Assembly (NCBI RefSeq): GCF_034653355.1
Contig: NZ_JAYEER010000003.1
Location: forward strand, 372,001 to 436,000
Source: Nitrospirillum sp034653355
GTDB taxonomy: Bacteria > Pseudomonadota > Alphaproteobacteria > Azospirillales > Azospirillaceae
DNA: 64,000 nucleotides
Direction: 5' to 3'
This document shows, in pieces, positions 9,614 through 19,570 of this stretch. The notes under the pieces are model-generated. The model ran no database searches and was not told where the DNA came from. It saw nothing but the letters and a program-made list of their open reading frames with translations. Positions within the stretch are counted from its first letter, which is position 1. Each line of letters begins with the position of its first letter. Made by a program: the position numbers and the translations under genes.

Positions 9614-9634
9614 AAGCCCGGCTTGGGGCCGGGC
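9614..9634 (-). terminator. hairpin terminator between tRNA-Asp and nuoA
   Basis: GCCCGGC pairs with GCCGGGC around a short loop. On the minus strand the stem is followed by TTTTGTT, as in an intrinsic terminator. It would stop any transcription that reads through tRNA-Asp before the nuo promoter region. Confidence 0.6.
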
Positions 9635-9801
9635 GTGTTGGAATATAGGCGGGTGCCGTGCCCAAGGAAAGCAAATTACGCCATGCGCCCCGCAGGGGCC
9701 AAGGCGCTGAAAATATAGGGGAAATGGCTTAAATCAGAGTTGTTGAGAGCCACTCTCAACCGCCGCTCTACCGCAGGTGCGAGAACCCCGGAAAGCAAGC
9801 A

Positions 9802-9825
9802 GGCCGCGCTGTTGCCAGCGCGGCC
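9802..9825 (-). terminator. tRNA-Asp terminator hairpin
   Basis: A 10-bp perfect stem (GGCCGCGCTG / CAGCGCGGCC) with a TTGC loop lies about 40 bases downstream of the tRNA-Asp 3' end on the minus strand. A T-rich stretch (TGCTTGCTTT) follows. Confidence 0.65.
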
Positions 9826-9864
9826 TTGCTAAGGCATCGAACATCCTGTCAGAGTTCGATGAAG

Positions 9865-9941
<77 letters not shown>

Positions 9942-10117
9942 GTCGTTCGCAACTTTGCTTTCTGGCCTTATTTCGCGCCGTTCGTTTCATCGTCCGGTGC
10001 GTTTCGCGCCGCCAGCGTCGCTGCGGTGCGCGGTTTGTAGTAAAAACGCCCACCCCTTGTCAAACAAGAAAAACGCGGTGGCGGCGATTTTTTTGATTTT
10101 TTTCTAAGCCATTGATA

Positions 10118-10342
10118 TTACGCGACTTTCTGGGCGCGACGCAGGCTGTCCAATCGATCGAGCGCCTCCAGCAGGCGGATGGGCACGCCGCGATGGTCCA
10201 CGGCGTCGGGCCCGCCGAAAGCCGTCATGCTCAATTCCAGGGCCTGGGCCAGCGGCTCCGCCACCGTCAAGTTGCCCTGCTCCACCGCCAGTTCCAGCGC
10301 GCTCAGAATCCGATCGCCCAGACGGCGCTCATCACTCTCCAT
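10118..10342 (-). CDS. small conserved-looking hypothetical protein
   Basis: A predicted 74-residue acidic, helix-rich soluble protein starting MESDERRLGDRILSALELA. I do not recognise a family. The frame stays open upstream to 10528, but the upstream part is low-complexity Pro/Gly/Arg-rich sequence, so the internal ATG at 10342 is preferred. It sits alone between tRNA-Asp and the antiporter gene, on the same strand as both. Confidence 0.55.
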   Translation of the reverse strand: MESDERRLGDRILSALELAVEQGNLTVAEPLAQALELSMTAFGGPDAVDHRGVPIRLLEALDRLDSLRRAQKVA

Positions 10343-10556
10343 GACCCTATGCTCCGGTTGGTTGCCAGGCCGGTCTCCCAAGGCCGCTCCCCCAGGTCGC
10401 TCCCCGGGCGCCCGCCCGGGGCTCGTGTCAGGGTACCACTTTCCCCGGAACGGCCCGATGGGAAAACGACCACTGCTGTTGGATAGGGGCAGCCATGTGC
10501 CCGACGGCCGGCGTAGGCGCCACCGCAAGTGGCAGGTGGTCGGCCCAGGCCGGGGC

Positions 10557-12242
10557 CTAGAGGACCCGGGAGCGGCCCAGCGAGGCTTCCATCATATCCA
10601 GACTGTGCATCATGCGGCGCCACGTCTCATCGCTGATGGCGTGGCTACGGTGCAGGCGCGCCAGTTCATCGCGCTTGGCCCGGACCGCCGTCAGGCGCAA
10701 CTCCGCCTCGATGGCCAGGCGCCGGCGGCTCTGCGCCCGGGCATCCACCGGCATGTCCGGATCTTCCACCTGGCGGCGGTAGAACTCCATCAGGCGCAAG
10801 GCGGCCTCCGCATAGAGGTCGGCCTCGGGCGCGGTGGAAGGCACGGCTTGGTGGGCCTGTTCCAGGCGGCGCAGGGCGGCGTGGGCCAGGGCGGCCTCGG
10901 CCACCCTCTCCTCCTCCACCGACGCGTCCTCGCCCGGCATGCTGAAGCCCCGCAGCAGCCAGGGCAGCATCAGGCTGGCCATGGGCAGCGACACCAGGAT
11001 GACGCCCGAGGCCAGGAAGATGGCGACGTCACGGCCGGGGAAGGGCACGCCCTCGCGCAGCCAGACCGGCAGGGACAGCACGCCCGCCAAGGTGACGGCG
11101 CCCCGCACGCCGGCGATGGTGGTGACGCAGACCAGGCGCAGGGTGGAGCCGGCGGGACCGTCGGGCCGCGCGCGTCCCCGCCGCCGGGCGATGGCCCGGC
11201 CGGTCAGCAGCGACAGCCAGACCCACACCAGCCGCAGGGCCAGCAGGGCGCCGACGACGGCGACGACATGCAGGCCCAGCCAGGCGAGGCTGACCGGCGT
11301 GTCCATGGGCCCGGCGTGGGGTGCCCCCGCCTGCATGGCGATCATGGGCGCCTGAACCAGGATGCCGGGCAGCTGCCAGCCCAGCAGCACGAAGATGACC
11401 CCGTTCAGGGTGAACTGGATCATGTCGCTCACAGCCATGCCCTGCAGGCGGGTGGTCACCTGCCCCGATTCCTCCAGGGGCAGCAGGCTCAGGGTCATGC
11501 CCGCCGCCACCGCCGCCAGGATGCCGGACATGTCCAGATGCTCCGCCGCCAGATAGGCGGCGAAGGGCACCAGCATCATGCTGAGGATGGTGGCGCCGGG
11601 AGAATCGCCCCGAAGGCGGATGATCCAGCTCTGGACCAGGTGCACGGCGGCCACCACGACCACACCCACCAGCAGGCCGCCGCCCGCCGCCCAGAGGAAG
11701 GCCACGGCGGCGCCGCCGATGGAAAAGGTGCCGGTGAGCGCCGCGGTCACCGCGAACTGCAGACACACCAGGCCGGAGGCGTCGTTCAGCAGCGCCTCCC
11801 CCTCCAATATGTGTTTCAGGCGGCGGGGCATGCCCCCGCCCCCCGTCATGCCCGACACGGCCACGGCGTCGGTGGGCGACAGCACGGCGGCCAAGGCGAA
11901 GGCGGTGGACAGGGGAACCGCCGGCAGCAGCCAGTGGATGACGTGCCCCGCCCCCACCACGGTGAACACCACCAGCCCCACCGCCAGGGTCAGGATGATG
12001 CCGCCCAGGCGGCGCAGTTCCGCGCCCGGGAATCGCCAGGCGTCCAGGAACAGCAATGGCGGGATGAACACCAGCAGGAAAAGATCGGGGTTGAGGACGA
12101 TGGGCACGCCCGAGGCCCAGCCCAGGACCGCCCCCAGCGCCACCTGGATCAGGGGCAGGGGCATGCGCGTCACGAAACGGCTGATTCCGCCGGAAACCGC
12201 CACGGTCACCAGCAGGATCAGGACGGCGGTCATCGTTTCCAT
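10557..12242 (-). CDS. Na+/H+ antiporter, CPA1 (NhaP/YjcE) family
   Basis: A 561-residue protein with about 12 hydrophobic segments in the first 420 residues and a charged cytoplasmic C-terminus. The ion-site region ALAAVLSPTDAVAVSG with its Pro-Thr-Asp and LEGEALLNDASGLVCLQFA match CPA1 antiporters, which exchange Na+ (or K+) for protons at the inner membrane. The C-terminal about 140 residues are helical and charged, as in YjcE-type proteins. No clear regulatory partner is adjacent. Confidence 0.9.
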   Translation of the reverse strand: METMTAVLILLVTVAVSGGISRFVTRMPLPLIQVALGAVLGWASGVPIVLNPDLFLLVFIPPLLFLDAWRFPGAELRRLGGIILTLAVGLVVFTVVGAGHVIHWLLPAVPLSTAFALAAVLSPTDAVAVSGMTGGGGMPRRLKHILEGEALLNDASGLVCLQFAVTAALTGTFSIGGAAVAFLWAAGGGLLVGVVVVAAVHLVQSWIIRLRGDSPGATILSMMLVPFAAYLAAEHLDMSGILAAVAAGMTLSLLPLEESGQVTTRLQGMAVSDMIQFTLNGVIFVLLGWQLPGILVQAPMIAMQAGAPHAGPMDTPVSLAWLGLHVVAVVGALLALRLVWVWLSLLTGRAIARRRGRARPDGPAGSTLRLVCVTTIAGVRGAVTLAGVLSLPVWLREGVPFPGRDVAIFLASGVILVSLPMASLMLPWLLRGFSMPGEDASVEEERVAEAALAHAALRRLEQAHQAVPSTAPEADLYAEAALRLMEFYRRQVEDPDMPVDARAQSRRRLAIEAELRLTAVRAKRDELARLHRSHAISDETWRRMMHSLDMMEASLGRSRVL

Positions 12243-12289
12243 GCGGCGGGTCTAGTCCAGGCGGGGGCGGGCGTTTACAGGCGGGCGAA

Positions 12290-12502
12290 TTAGCGTCCGG
12301 AACGGTCCCGGCCCGCCAGCAAGGCCGCCGCCATGATAACGACGCCCAGGACGATGACCAGGGCGTTCATCCACGGACCACCGCCGCGATCGTGGTTCAT
12401 ATCCCAGACGCGCCCGCCGATCATGGCCAAGCCCAGGATGATCAGCAAGATTCGATGCTGGCGGGTTAGCCCGCCGGCCCCGTCAGGCGGCAGGAGACCC
12501 AT
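12290..12502 (-). CDS. small two-helix membrane protein
   Basis: A 70-residue protein (MGLLPPDGAGGLTRQHRILL...) with two transmembrane segments at about 18-31 and 46-62, ending in a basic RDRSGR tail. Its ATG overlaps the stop of the upstream membrane-protein gene in an ATGA junction, so the two are translationally coupled. Function unknown. Confidence 0.65.
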   Translation of the reverse strand: MGLLPPDGAGGLTRQHRILLIILGLAMIGGRVWDMNHDRGGGPWMNALVIVLGVVIMAAALLAGRDRSGR

Positions 12503-13362
12503 CACCGCCCCTGGCCGCCCGCGGCCGGCAGGACCAGGGCGGCCGTGCCGTCCTGGTTCAAGGCCCGGTGCGCCCGGGCCAGGGCCACGCCCAGCAGGGC
12601 GACGCAGATGAAGTTCACCACCGCCATGGCCAGCGTCCACACCAGGCTGACGACCACGTCGGGGGGCGAGGTGGCGCTGGCGGTCAGCCAGTCCCCCATC
12701 AGCAGACGGTTTATGAAGAAGCAGGGCACCTGCAGCGCCGCCTGGCTGACCAGCACCACGCCGGTCAGGCGCCAGGCCAGGACGGACGAGGCGTTCCAAT
12801 AGCGGCCGAAAGCCGGCGCCTCCCCCGCCAGGATGGCCATCAGGCCGATGCCGAGGCGTACGGTGACGTGCAGTGCCAGGACACCCACGGCGATGGCCCC
12901 GGCCAGGACGGCCAGCCAAACGCCCGGGCCCGCCTGATCCTCCGACGAAGCATCCGTGACCAGGGCGCGGGCGAACATCAGCACCATCAGGGCGATGAGC
13001 AGCATGAAGAAGTAAAGGATCTGCCAGCCTGTGGCGGCCCATTCGTTGCGGCCGAACCCCGGCTGCAGGAAGGTCACCGGTTCCTGGCCCGTGCGGACCC
13101 AGCGCCCCCAGGCCGAAAGGGACCGCATGTGCGCCCAAGTCTGGAAGATGACCAGGACCAGGAAGATGAAACCGAACTCGCCCCATTGTTCCTGGTCAGG
13201 CTCATGGCCCAGGTATTGGATGCTGCGGAACTGGAAGAACAGGGCGGCGGCCAGGCTGAAGGCCGCCGGCATGCCCAGGAAACGGGCGATGCGCGCGGGT
13301 GCGGCGAACACCTCGCGATAAAGGTCGACCACTTCCCCCCAGACCGACTGGCCGTTCGACGC
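12502..13362 (-). CDS. multi-pass membrane protein of unknown function
   Basis: About 286 residues from MASNGQSVWGEVVDLY. Roughly six to seven hydrophobic helices can be seen, for example FIFLVLVIFQTW, ILYFFMLLIALMVLMFARAL and VWLAVLAGAIAVGVLAL. The layout resembles YIP1-like or DUF-type integral membrane proteins, but I cannot assign a family. A start 14 codons further upstream (13404) is also open. It is coupled to the small membrane gene downstream. Confidence 0.7.
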   Translation of the reverse strand, partial: ASNGQSVWGEVVDLYREVFAAPARIARFLGMPAAFSLAAALFFQFRSIQYLGHEPDQEQWGEFGFIFLVLVIFQTWAHMRSLSAWGRWVRTGQEPVTFLQPGFGRNEWAATGWQILYFFMLLIALMVLMFARALVTDASSEDQAGPGVWLAVLAGAIAVGVLALHVTVRLGIGLMAILAGEAPAFGRYWNASSVLAWRLTGVVLVSQAALQVPCFFINRLLMGDWLTASATSPPDVVVSLVWTLAMAVVNFICVALLGVALARAHRALNQDGTAALVLPAAGGQGR

Positions 13363-13674
13363 CATGCCCCCTCCAAAACCGGACGCCGTCACCGCCGTCC
13401 CCAAATGCGCGACGTCCTCCGATCCCCACCGCGTGAGGGTGAGGATGGAAAGGCCCCGTGCGCTGGCCAGTCACAGAAATGCCCCGTGCCGCTGGGTCGC
13501 CCCTATATAGGGGTCCCCGGGCGATGATTACAGGTTTGACCCCCCGGTCAAAGTGACAATCCGGGGCCAAACGACGTAGCGGCACCTGCCTTCGACCCGT
13601 TCGGCCCGAGGTTGTTGCCCCTGTCTTAGGAACAGGTCTGTTCTTCATGTGTCCGGGTCCGGATACGGGGCGGA
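13363..13674. other. intergenic stretch upstream of the membrane-protein pair
   Basis: No gene seen. It should hold the promoter of the membrane-protein operon. Two short inverted repeats are visible: TTTGACC/GGTCAAA at 13535-13552 with a CCCC spacer, and GAACA/TGTTC at 13630-13643 with a 4-base spacer. Their role is unknown. Confidence 0.5.
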
Positions 13675-13749
13675 TGGTGGGCGGTGAGGGATTTGAACCC
13701 CCGGCCCGATGCGTGTAAAGCACCTGCTCTACCCCTGAGCTAACCGCCC
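13675..13749 (-). tRNA. tRNA-Val (TAC)
   Basis: Minus-strand cloverleaf: acceptor GGGCGGT/ACCGCCC, D-arm TAGCTCAGGGGTAGAGC, anticodon stem GGTGC/GCATC with loop TTTACAC (anticodon TAC), T-arm GGGGGTTCAAATCCC, discriminator A and encoded CCA (75 nt). Confidence 0.96.
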
Positions 13750-13872
13750 ATCGCGCCCGACCGGCCCCACCGTCAAGCGGGTCGCCGGGACATGAGGCTT
13801 TAGCCGCCCGCGATCCGTTTGGGAACCCCTTTTGCGACAGCGGGCCCGGAAAATAAATAATGCCCTGGCAAC

Positions 13873-13909
13873 AAAAAAGACGGGAACACCCATCGGCGTC
13901 CCGTCTTTT
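13873..13909 (-). terminator. hup terminator
   Basis: On the minus strand a 10-bp stem (AAAGACGGGA / TCCCGTCTTT) is followed by TTTTTTGTT, a classic intrinsic terminator. It lies about 165 bases downstream of the hup stop and before tRNA-Val. Confidence 0.8.
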
Positions 13910-14072
13910 ATAAGCACTGGGCTCGGGACTGCGGCCGGCTGCAGCCGGTGTCCCCCGAACGCCACCGCCACCCCGTGGGGTGGCGTGCCTGAACATCCGG
14001 CATCGGGGGCAGGGCCGCGGGCTGCGGCGACCGGCCCCCCAAGACCGGCGTAAAAACGGCGTTGGGCCGTTC

Positions 14073-14345
14073 TTAGTTCAGCGCGTCCTTCAGGCCCTTG
14101 CCGGGCTTGAACTTCGGCTGCTTGCTGGCGGCGATGGAGATCGCCTCACCGGTGCGCGGGTTGCGGCCTTCCGAAGCGGCGCGCTCGGCCACGGCGAAAG
14201 TGCCGAAACCAACCAGGCGAACCTCGTCGCCCTTCTTGAGGGCTTCGGTGATGCCCTCGAACACCGCATCGACCGCCTTGTTCGCATCAGCCTTGGACAG
14301 CTCCGCACTCGCGGCGACGGCGGCAACGAGATCGTTCTTATTCAC
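14073..14345 (-). CDS. hupB: DNA-binding protein HU
   Basis: Nucleoid-associated histone-like protein, 90 residues, the standard HU length. It begins MNKNDLVAAVAASAELSKAD and contains the DNA-binding arm GRNPRTGEAISIAASKQPKFKPGK with the intercalating proline in RNPRTG. It follows lon in the order common in proteobacteria (tig-clpP-clpX-lon-hup) and has its own terminator downstream. Confidence 0.97.
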   Translation of the reverse strand: MNKNDLVAAVAASAELSKADANKAVDAVFEGITEALKKGDEVRLVGFGTFAVAERAASEGRNPRTGEAISIAASKQPKFKPGKGLKDALN

Positions 14346-14434
14346 TTAAGGCCCCCCTTCTTGAAGCAGGATCTGATCTTGGATTTCGTCCCGGTCGCGG
14401 GGCACGCGCCGGGATTGGGATTCGGTTCGGACGT

Positions 14435-14465
14435 ACGGCCCCGGGGTTATCCGCCCCGGGGCCGT
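14435..14465. terminator. 12-bp GC hairpin between lon and hup
   Basis: ACGGCCCCGGGG pairs perfectly with CCCCGGGGCCGT around a 7-base loop. It lies 39 bases after the lon stop. There is no T-tract on either side, so it may be a pause or factor-assisted terminator, or an mRNA-stabilising structure. Confidence 0.5.
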
Positions 14466-14504
14466 CGCGTCAGGCCTTCAATTCACACGATTTCTGTTCG
14501 TACT

Positions 14505-16913
14505 TCAATGCCGAATCACGTCGTCCTTACCGTCTTCTGCGGCTTTCGCGGCAACGGGCTCAACGACTTCCGGCTCCGACCACTCGATCGGCACCAGCGG
14601 CTGCACCAGCGCGTTGGCCAGCACCTCATCCGCCGTCGACACCGGGATGATGGTCAGGCCACGCTTGACGTTGTCCGGAATGTCGGCGAGGTCCTTCTCA
14701 TTATCCTTTGGAATCAACACGGTCTTGATGCCGCCGCGCAAAGCCGCCAGCAATTTCTCCTTCAGGCCGCCGATGGGCAGGACCCGGCCGCGCAGGGTGA
14801 TTTCGCCGGTCATGGCGACGTCCTTGCGCACGGGAATGCCCGTCAGCACCGACACGATGGAGGTCGTCATCGCGACGCCGGCGGACGGACCGTCCTTAGG
14901 CGTAGCTCCTTCGGGCACGTGGACGTGGATGTCCTTGCGCTCGAAAAGCGTCGGTTTGATGCCGAACTGGGCGGAGCGGGACTTCACGAAGCTCTCGGCG
15001 GCCTGCACCAATTCCTTCATGACATCGCCCAGCTTGCCCGTGGTGGTGACACGGCCCTTGCCGCGCAGCATCACCGCCTCGATGGTCAGCAGCTCACCGC
15101 CCACCTCGGTCCAGGCCAAGCCGGTGGTGCAGCCCACCAGATCCTCCTTTTCCGCCTCGCCATAGTGGAACCGGCGCACGCCGGCATACTTGTCGAGGTT
15201 GCGACGGGTGATCGACACCTTGTCGACCCCCTTCATCAGGATCTCCTTGATGGCCTTGCGGGCCAGGTTGGCGATCTCACGCTCCAGGCTGCGCACGCCG
15301 GCTTCCCGGGTGTAGTAGCGGATGAGGTCGCGCAACGCGTCGTCGGAGATGGTGAATTCGCCCGCCTTCAGGCCGTGCGACTTCAGCTCCTTGTCGATCA
15401 GGTGGCCGCGGGTGATCTCGATCTTCTCGTCCTCGGTGTAGCCTGACAGCCGGATCACCTCCATGCGGTCCAGCAGGGGCTGGGGCATGCGCAGGGTGTT
15501 GGCCGTGCAGACGAACATCACGTCGGAGAGGTCGTAGTCCACCTCGAGGTAGTGATCGTTGAAGGTGCCGTTCTGCTCGGGATCCAGGACCTCCAGCAGG
15601 GCGGAGGACGGATCGCCCCGCCAATCGGCGCCCAGCTTGTCGATTTCGTCCAGCAGGAACAGCGGATTCGACGACTTCGCCTTCTTCATGCCCTGGATGA
15701 CCTTGCCGGGCATGGAGCCGATGTAGGTGCGGCGGTGGCCGCGCACCTCGGCCTCATCCCGCACGCCGCCCAGCGACACGCGGACGAAGTTGCGGCCGGT
15801 GGCCTTGGCGATGGACTTGCCGAGAGAGGTCTTGCCCACGCCGGGCGGGCCGACGAGGCATAGGATGGGCCCCTTCACCTTGTCCATGCGCTGCTGCACG
15901 GCCAGGTACTCCAGGATACGCTCCTTGACCTTCTCCAGACCATAGTGATCGGCATCCAGGATGGCCTCGGCCCCCTTGATGTCCTTCTTCACCTTGGTGC
16001 GCTTCTTCCACGGAATGGACAGCATCCAGTCCAGGTAGTTGCGCACCACCGTCGCCTCGGCGGACATGGGGCTCATGGTCCGCAGCTTCTTGACCTCGGC
16101 CAGCGCCTTTTCCCGGGCTTCCTTGCTGAAGCGGGTCTTGGCGATGCGCTCCTCGAGTTCGGCGACCTCGTCCTTGCCATCCTCGGACTCGCCGAGTTCC
16201 TTCTGGATGGCCTTCATCTGCTCGTTCAGATAGTACTCGCGCTGGGTCTTCTCCATCTGCCGCTTGACGCGGTTGCGGATGCGCTTTTCCACCTGCAGCA
16301 CGCCGATCTCGCCTTCCATGAAGGCGTAGACCTTTTCCAGCCGCTCACCGACCGTCGCCGCTTCCAGAAGCTGCTGCTTCTCCGGAATCTTCAGCGCCAG
16401 GTGGGAGGCGATGGTGTCGGCCAGCTTGCCCGGCTCCTCGATCTGGTTGACCGAGACCAGCACCTCCGGCGGGATCTTCTTGTTCAGCTTGATGTACTGT
16501 TCGAACTGGGCCACCGCGGCGCGGGCCAGGGCCTCCGCCTCCTGCGCTTCGCCCGTCTTTTCCTCGATGGGCTCGGCGTAGGCCTGGAAGAAGTCCTCAT
16601 TGCGCTCGAAACTGACGATGCGCGCGCGCTGCCCGCCTTCGACCAGCACCTTCACCGTCCCGTCGGGCAGCTTCAGCAACTGCAGCACGGTGCCGATGGT
16701 GCCGACGGAATAGATGTCGTCGGGCGTGGGATCGTCCTGGGCGGCGTTCTTCTGGGTGACCAGCAGGATCTGCTTGTCATCCTTCATCACGTCTTCCAGC
16801 GCGCGCACCGACTTTTCGCGCCCCACGAACAGGGGCACGATCATGTGCGGGAACACCACGATGTCGCGCAGGGGGAGGACCGGGTAAAGGGTTCCTCGGG
16901 TGGCTTCCAACAT
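14505..16913 (-). CDS. lon: ATP-dependent protease Lon
   Basis: Cytoplasmic AAA+ protease of 802 residues, normal for LonA. The N-terminal substrate domain (LPLRDIVVFPHMIVPLFVGRE) is followed by a coiled region. The AAA+ module has Walker A GPPGVGKTS and Walker B LFLLDEIDK. The C-terminal protease has catalytic serine in KDGPSAGVAM and lysine in the GGLKEKLLAALRGG region. It lies downstream of clpX with its own 358-base upstream gap. Confidence 0.98.
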   Translation of the reverse strand: MLEATRGTLYPVLPLRDIVVFPHMIVPLFVGREKSVRALEDVMKDDKQILLVTQKNAAQDDPTPDDIYSVGTIGTVLQLLKLPDGTVKVLVEGGQRARIVSFERNEDFFQAYAEPIEEKTGEAQEAEALARAAVAQFEQYIKLNKKIPPEVLVSVNQIEEPGKLADTIASHLALKIPEKQQLLEAATVGERLEKVYAFMEGEIGVLQVEKRIRNRVKRQMEKTQREYYLNEQMKAIQKELGESEDGKDEVAELEERIAKTRFSKEAREKALAEVKKLRTMSPMSAEATVVRNYLDWMLSIPWKKRTKVKKDIKGAEAILDADHYGLEKVKERILEYLAVQQRMDKVKGPILCLVGPPGVGKTSLGKSIAKATGRNFVRVSLGGVRDEAEVRGHRRTYIGSMPGKVIQGMKKAKSSNPLFLLDEIDKLGADWRGDPSSALLEVLDPEQNGTFNDHYLEVDYDLSDVMFVCTANTLRMPQPLLDRMEVIRLSGYTEDEKIEITRGHLIDKELKSHGLKAGEFTISDDALRDLIRYYTREAGVRSLEREIANLARKAIKEILMKGVDKVSITRRNLDKYAGVRRFHYGEAEKEDLVGCTTGLAWTEVGGELLTIEAVMLRGKGRVTTTGKLGDVMKELVQAAESFVKSRSAQFGIKPTLFERKDIHVHVPEGATPKDGPSAGVAMTTSIVSVLTGIPVRKDVAMTGEITLRGRVLPIGGLKEKLLAALRGGIKTVLIPKDNEKDLADIPDNVKRGLTIIPVSTADEVLANALVQPLVPIEWSEPEVVEPVAAKAAEDGKDDVIRH

Positions 16914-17186
16914 AGATCTGACCTTCCACTCAGAATCTCAGCGGCCAGCCCGTAATGGGCCTGGCCCGCCATCCACCAGCCGCCCCGTCATGGGCACGGC
17001 GTCGGGAGGTCGCCCTGGTAACGTGGCACACCGATCCACCCCCTTCAAGGGCTTGAACCCGACGAAATCCGCGCTACGGAAGGGGTGGGCGACGGGAAAA
17101 TCGCGCTTTTGCAAGCATGTGCGCCGGCATTTGGCCCCCGAGCACCTCCAAGTGCCTGGATTCCGGGACAATTATGCCGTGAAGGC

Positions 17187-17230
17187 AAAATAAAACCCGG
17201 GAACCCCCTTGATCAGGGACTTCCCGGGTC
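17187..17230 (-). terminator. clpX terminator
   Basis: On the minus strand ACCCGGGAA pairs with TTCCCGGGT around a 17-base inner region that can itself pair partly. The stem is followed by TTTTATTTT. It starts about 42 bases after the clpX stop. Confidence 0.75.
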
Positions 17231-17271
17231 TCAGAACTATCCGAACTGGCTATCGCGGATGTACGGGGCCG

Positions 17272-18537
17272 TCAGGCGACGGGTGCTGCCTCCGCCTTGC
17301 GGTCGGCGTAGATGTACAGCGGCTGGGCGCGGCCCTCGACCACTTCGCCATTGATGACGATCTCATCCACGCCCTGCAGGCCCGGCAGATCGAACATCAA
17401 CTCCAGCAGGATGGATTCCATGATGGAGCGCAGGCCACGGGCGCCGGTCTTGCGCTGGATGGCCTTGTTGGCGATGGACTTCAGGGCCTCCTCGGCGAAG
17501 GACAGCTTCACGTCCTCCATCTCGAACAGGCGCTGATACTGCTTCACCAGCGCGTTCTTGGGCTTGGTCAGGATCTCGATCAGCGCCTCCTCGTCCAGGT
17601 CGTTCAGCGTCGCCACCACCGGCAGACGGCCGACGAATTCCGGGATGAGGCCGAACTTCAGCAGATCCTCGGGCTCCACCTCGCGCAGCACGTCGCCGGT
17701 GCGGCGGTCGTCCGGACCCTTCACATCGGCGCCGAAGCCGATGGACGTGCCCTTGCCGCGGGCGGCGATGATCTTTTCCAGGCCGGCGAAGGCGCCGCCG
17801 CAGATGAACAGGATGTTGGTCGTGTCCACCTGCAGGAATTCCTGCTGCGGATGCTTGCGCCCGCCCTGCGGCGGCACGGAGGCGACGGTGCCTTCCATGA
17901 TCTTCAGCAAGGCCTGCTGCACGCCCTCGCCCGACACGTCGCGGGTGATGGAGGGGTTGTCGGACTTGCGGCTGATCTTGTCGACCTCGTCGATATAGAC
18001 GATGCCGCGCTGCGCCCGCTCGACATTGTAGTCGGCGGCCTGCAGCAGCTTCAGGATGATGTTCTCCACGTCCTCGCCCACGTAACCCGCTTCGGTCAGC
18101 GTGGTGGCATCGGCCATGGTGAAGGGGACGTCGATGATGCGGGCCAGCGTCTGGGCCAACAGGGTCTTGCCGCAGCCCGTGGGGCCGATCAGCAGGATGT
18201 TGGACTTCGCCAGTTCGACGTCGCTGTGCTTGGTGCCGTGTGCCAGCCGCTTGTAGTGGTTGTGCACGGCGACGGAGAGCACGCGCTTGGCGTGGCTCTG
18301 CCCGATGACGTAATCATCCAGCACCGCGCAGATGTCGCGCGGGGTGGGAACGCCGTCGCGGGACTTCACCAGCGTCGTCTTGTTCTCTTCGCGGATGATG
18401 TCCATGCACAATTCCACGCATTCATCGCAGATGAACACCGTGGGGCCGGCAATGAGCTTCCGCACCTCGTGCTGGCTCTTCCCGCAGAAGGAGCAGTAGA
18501 GGGTATTCTTCGAATCGCTGCCGGTCGACTTGGTCAT
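17272..18537 (-). CDS. clpX: ATP-dependent Clp protease ATP-binding subunit ClpX
   Basis: AAA+ unfoldase that feeds ClpP; 421 residues from MTKSTGSDSKN. The N-terminal C4 zinc finger (CSFCGKSQHEVRKLIAGP then CDECVELC) is followed by Walker A GPTGCGKT, Walker B VYIDEVDKI and the sensor regions. A start ten codons upstream is open, but the chosen ATG matches ClpX N-termini. It follows clpP by 266 bases. Confidence 0.98.
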   Translation of the reverse strand: MTKSTGSDSKNTLYCSFCGKSQHEVRKLIAGPTVFICDECVELCMDIIREENKTTLVKSRDGVPTPRDICAVLDDYVIGQSHAKRVLSVAVHNHYKRLAHGTKHSDVELAKSNILLIGPTGCGKTLLAQTLARIIDVPFTMADATTLTEAGYVGEDVENIILKLLQAADYNVERAQRGIVYIDEVDKISRKSDNPSITRDVSGEGVQQALLKIMEGTVASVPPQGGRKHPQQEFLQVDTTNILFICGGAFAGLEKIIAARGKGTSIGFGADVKGPDDRRTGDVLREVEPEDLLKFGLIPEFVGRLPVVATLNDLDEEALIEILTKPKNALVKQYQRLFEMEDVKLSFAEEALKSIANKAIQRKTGARGLRSIMESILLELMFDLPGLQGVDEIVINGEVVEGRAQPLYIYADRKAEAAPVA

Positions 18538-18803
18538 AAAAGCTCCGTACATCACCGGGACAGTCACCCGGAGCCATCACGATGACGGAACCGGGGCCCG
18601 ATCCTCCCGGGATCGGCCGGCGGACAAGGGGATGAAACACCGCTCACCCGCCACTGCCCACCCATTCAACACCACGGAACGCTGGGCTTTCAACCCCCCG
18701 TGTGTCTCTTCGTGTCCGAACACCCATACCGGGGTATCCCGGTGGGGGCGTTCCGGCGGAAGGTTAATCCCGCCGGAGCCCGGACGCTAAACCATTACGG
18801 CCG

Positions 18804-19439
<636 letters not shown>

Positions 19440-19570
19440 GCCTGCTCCAGCGCTGCGTCCGACCCGGGGGCCATCCCCGGGCCCGTTGCCGGTCCGGGGG
19501 AGGGACGATCCCTCCCCCATTCCGTTTGAATACCGAGGCCCGTCAGAAACCGAAGACGGGAGACGCGACC

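Noticed and set aside
10179..12293. A 704-codon plus-strand open frame opposite the antiporter gene
   Set aside because: Low-complexity Gln/Gly/His/Arg composition; the minus-strand frame has clear CPA1 antiporter motifs.
12503..13186. Upstream extension of the small two-helix membrane protein
   Set aside because: The extension is a shadow of the overlapping membrane-protein gene; the ATGA junction at 12502 gives a natural start.
13629..13643. LexA-like GAAC...GTTC palindrome
   Set aside because: The spacing (6 bases) and inverted orientation do not match the alphaproteobacterial GTTC-N7-GTTC box.
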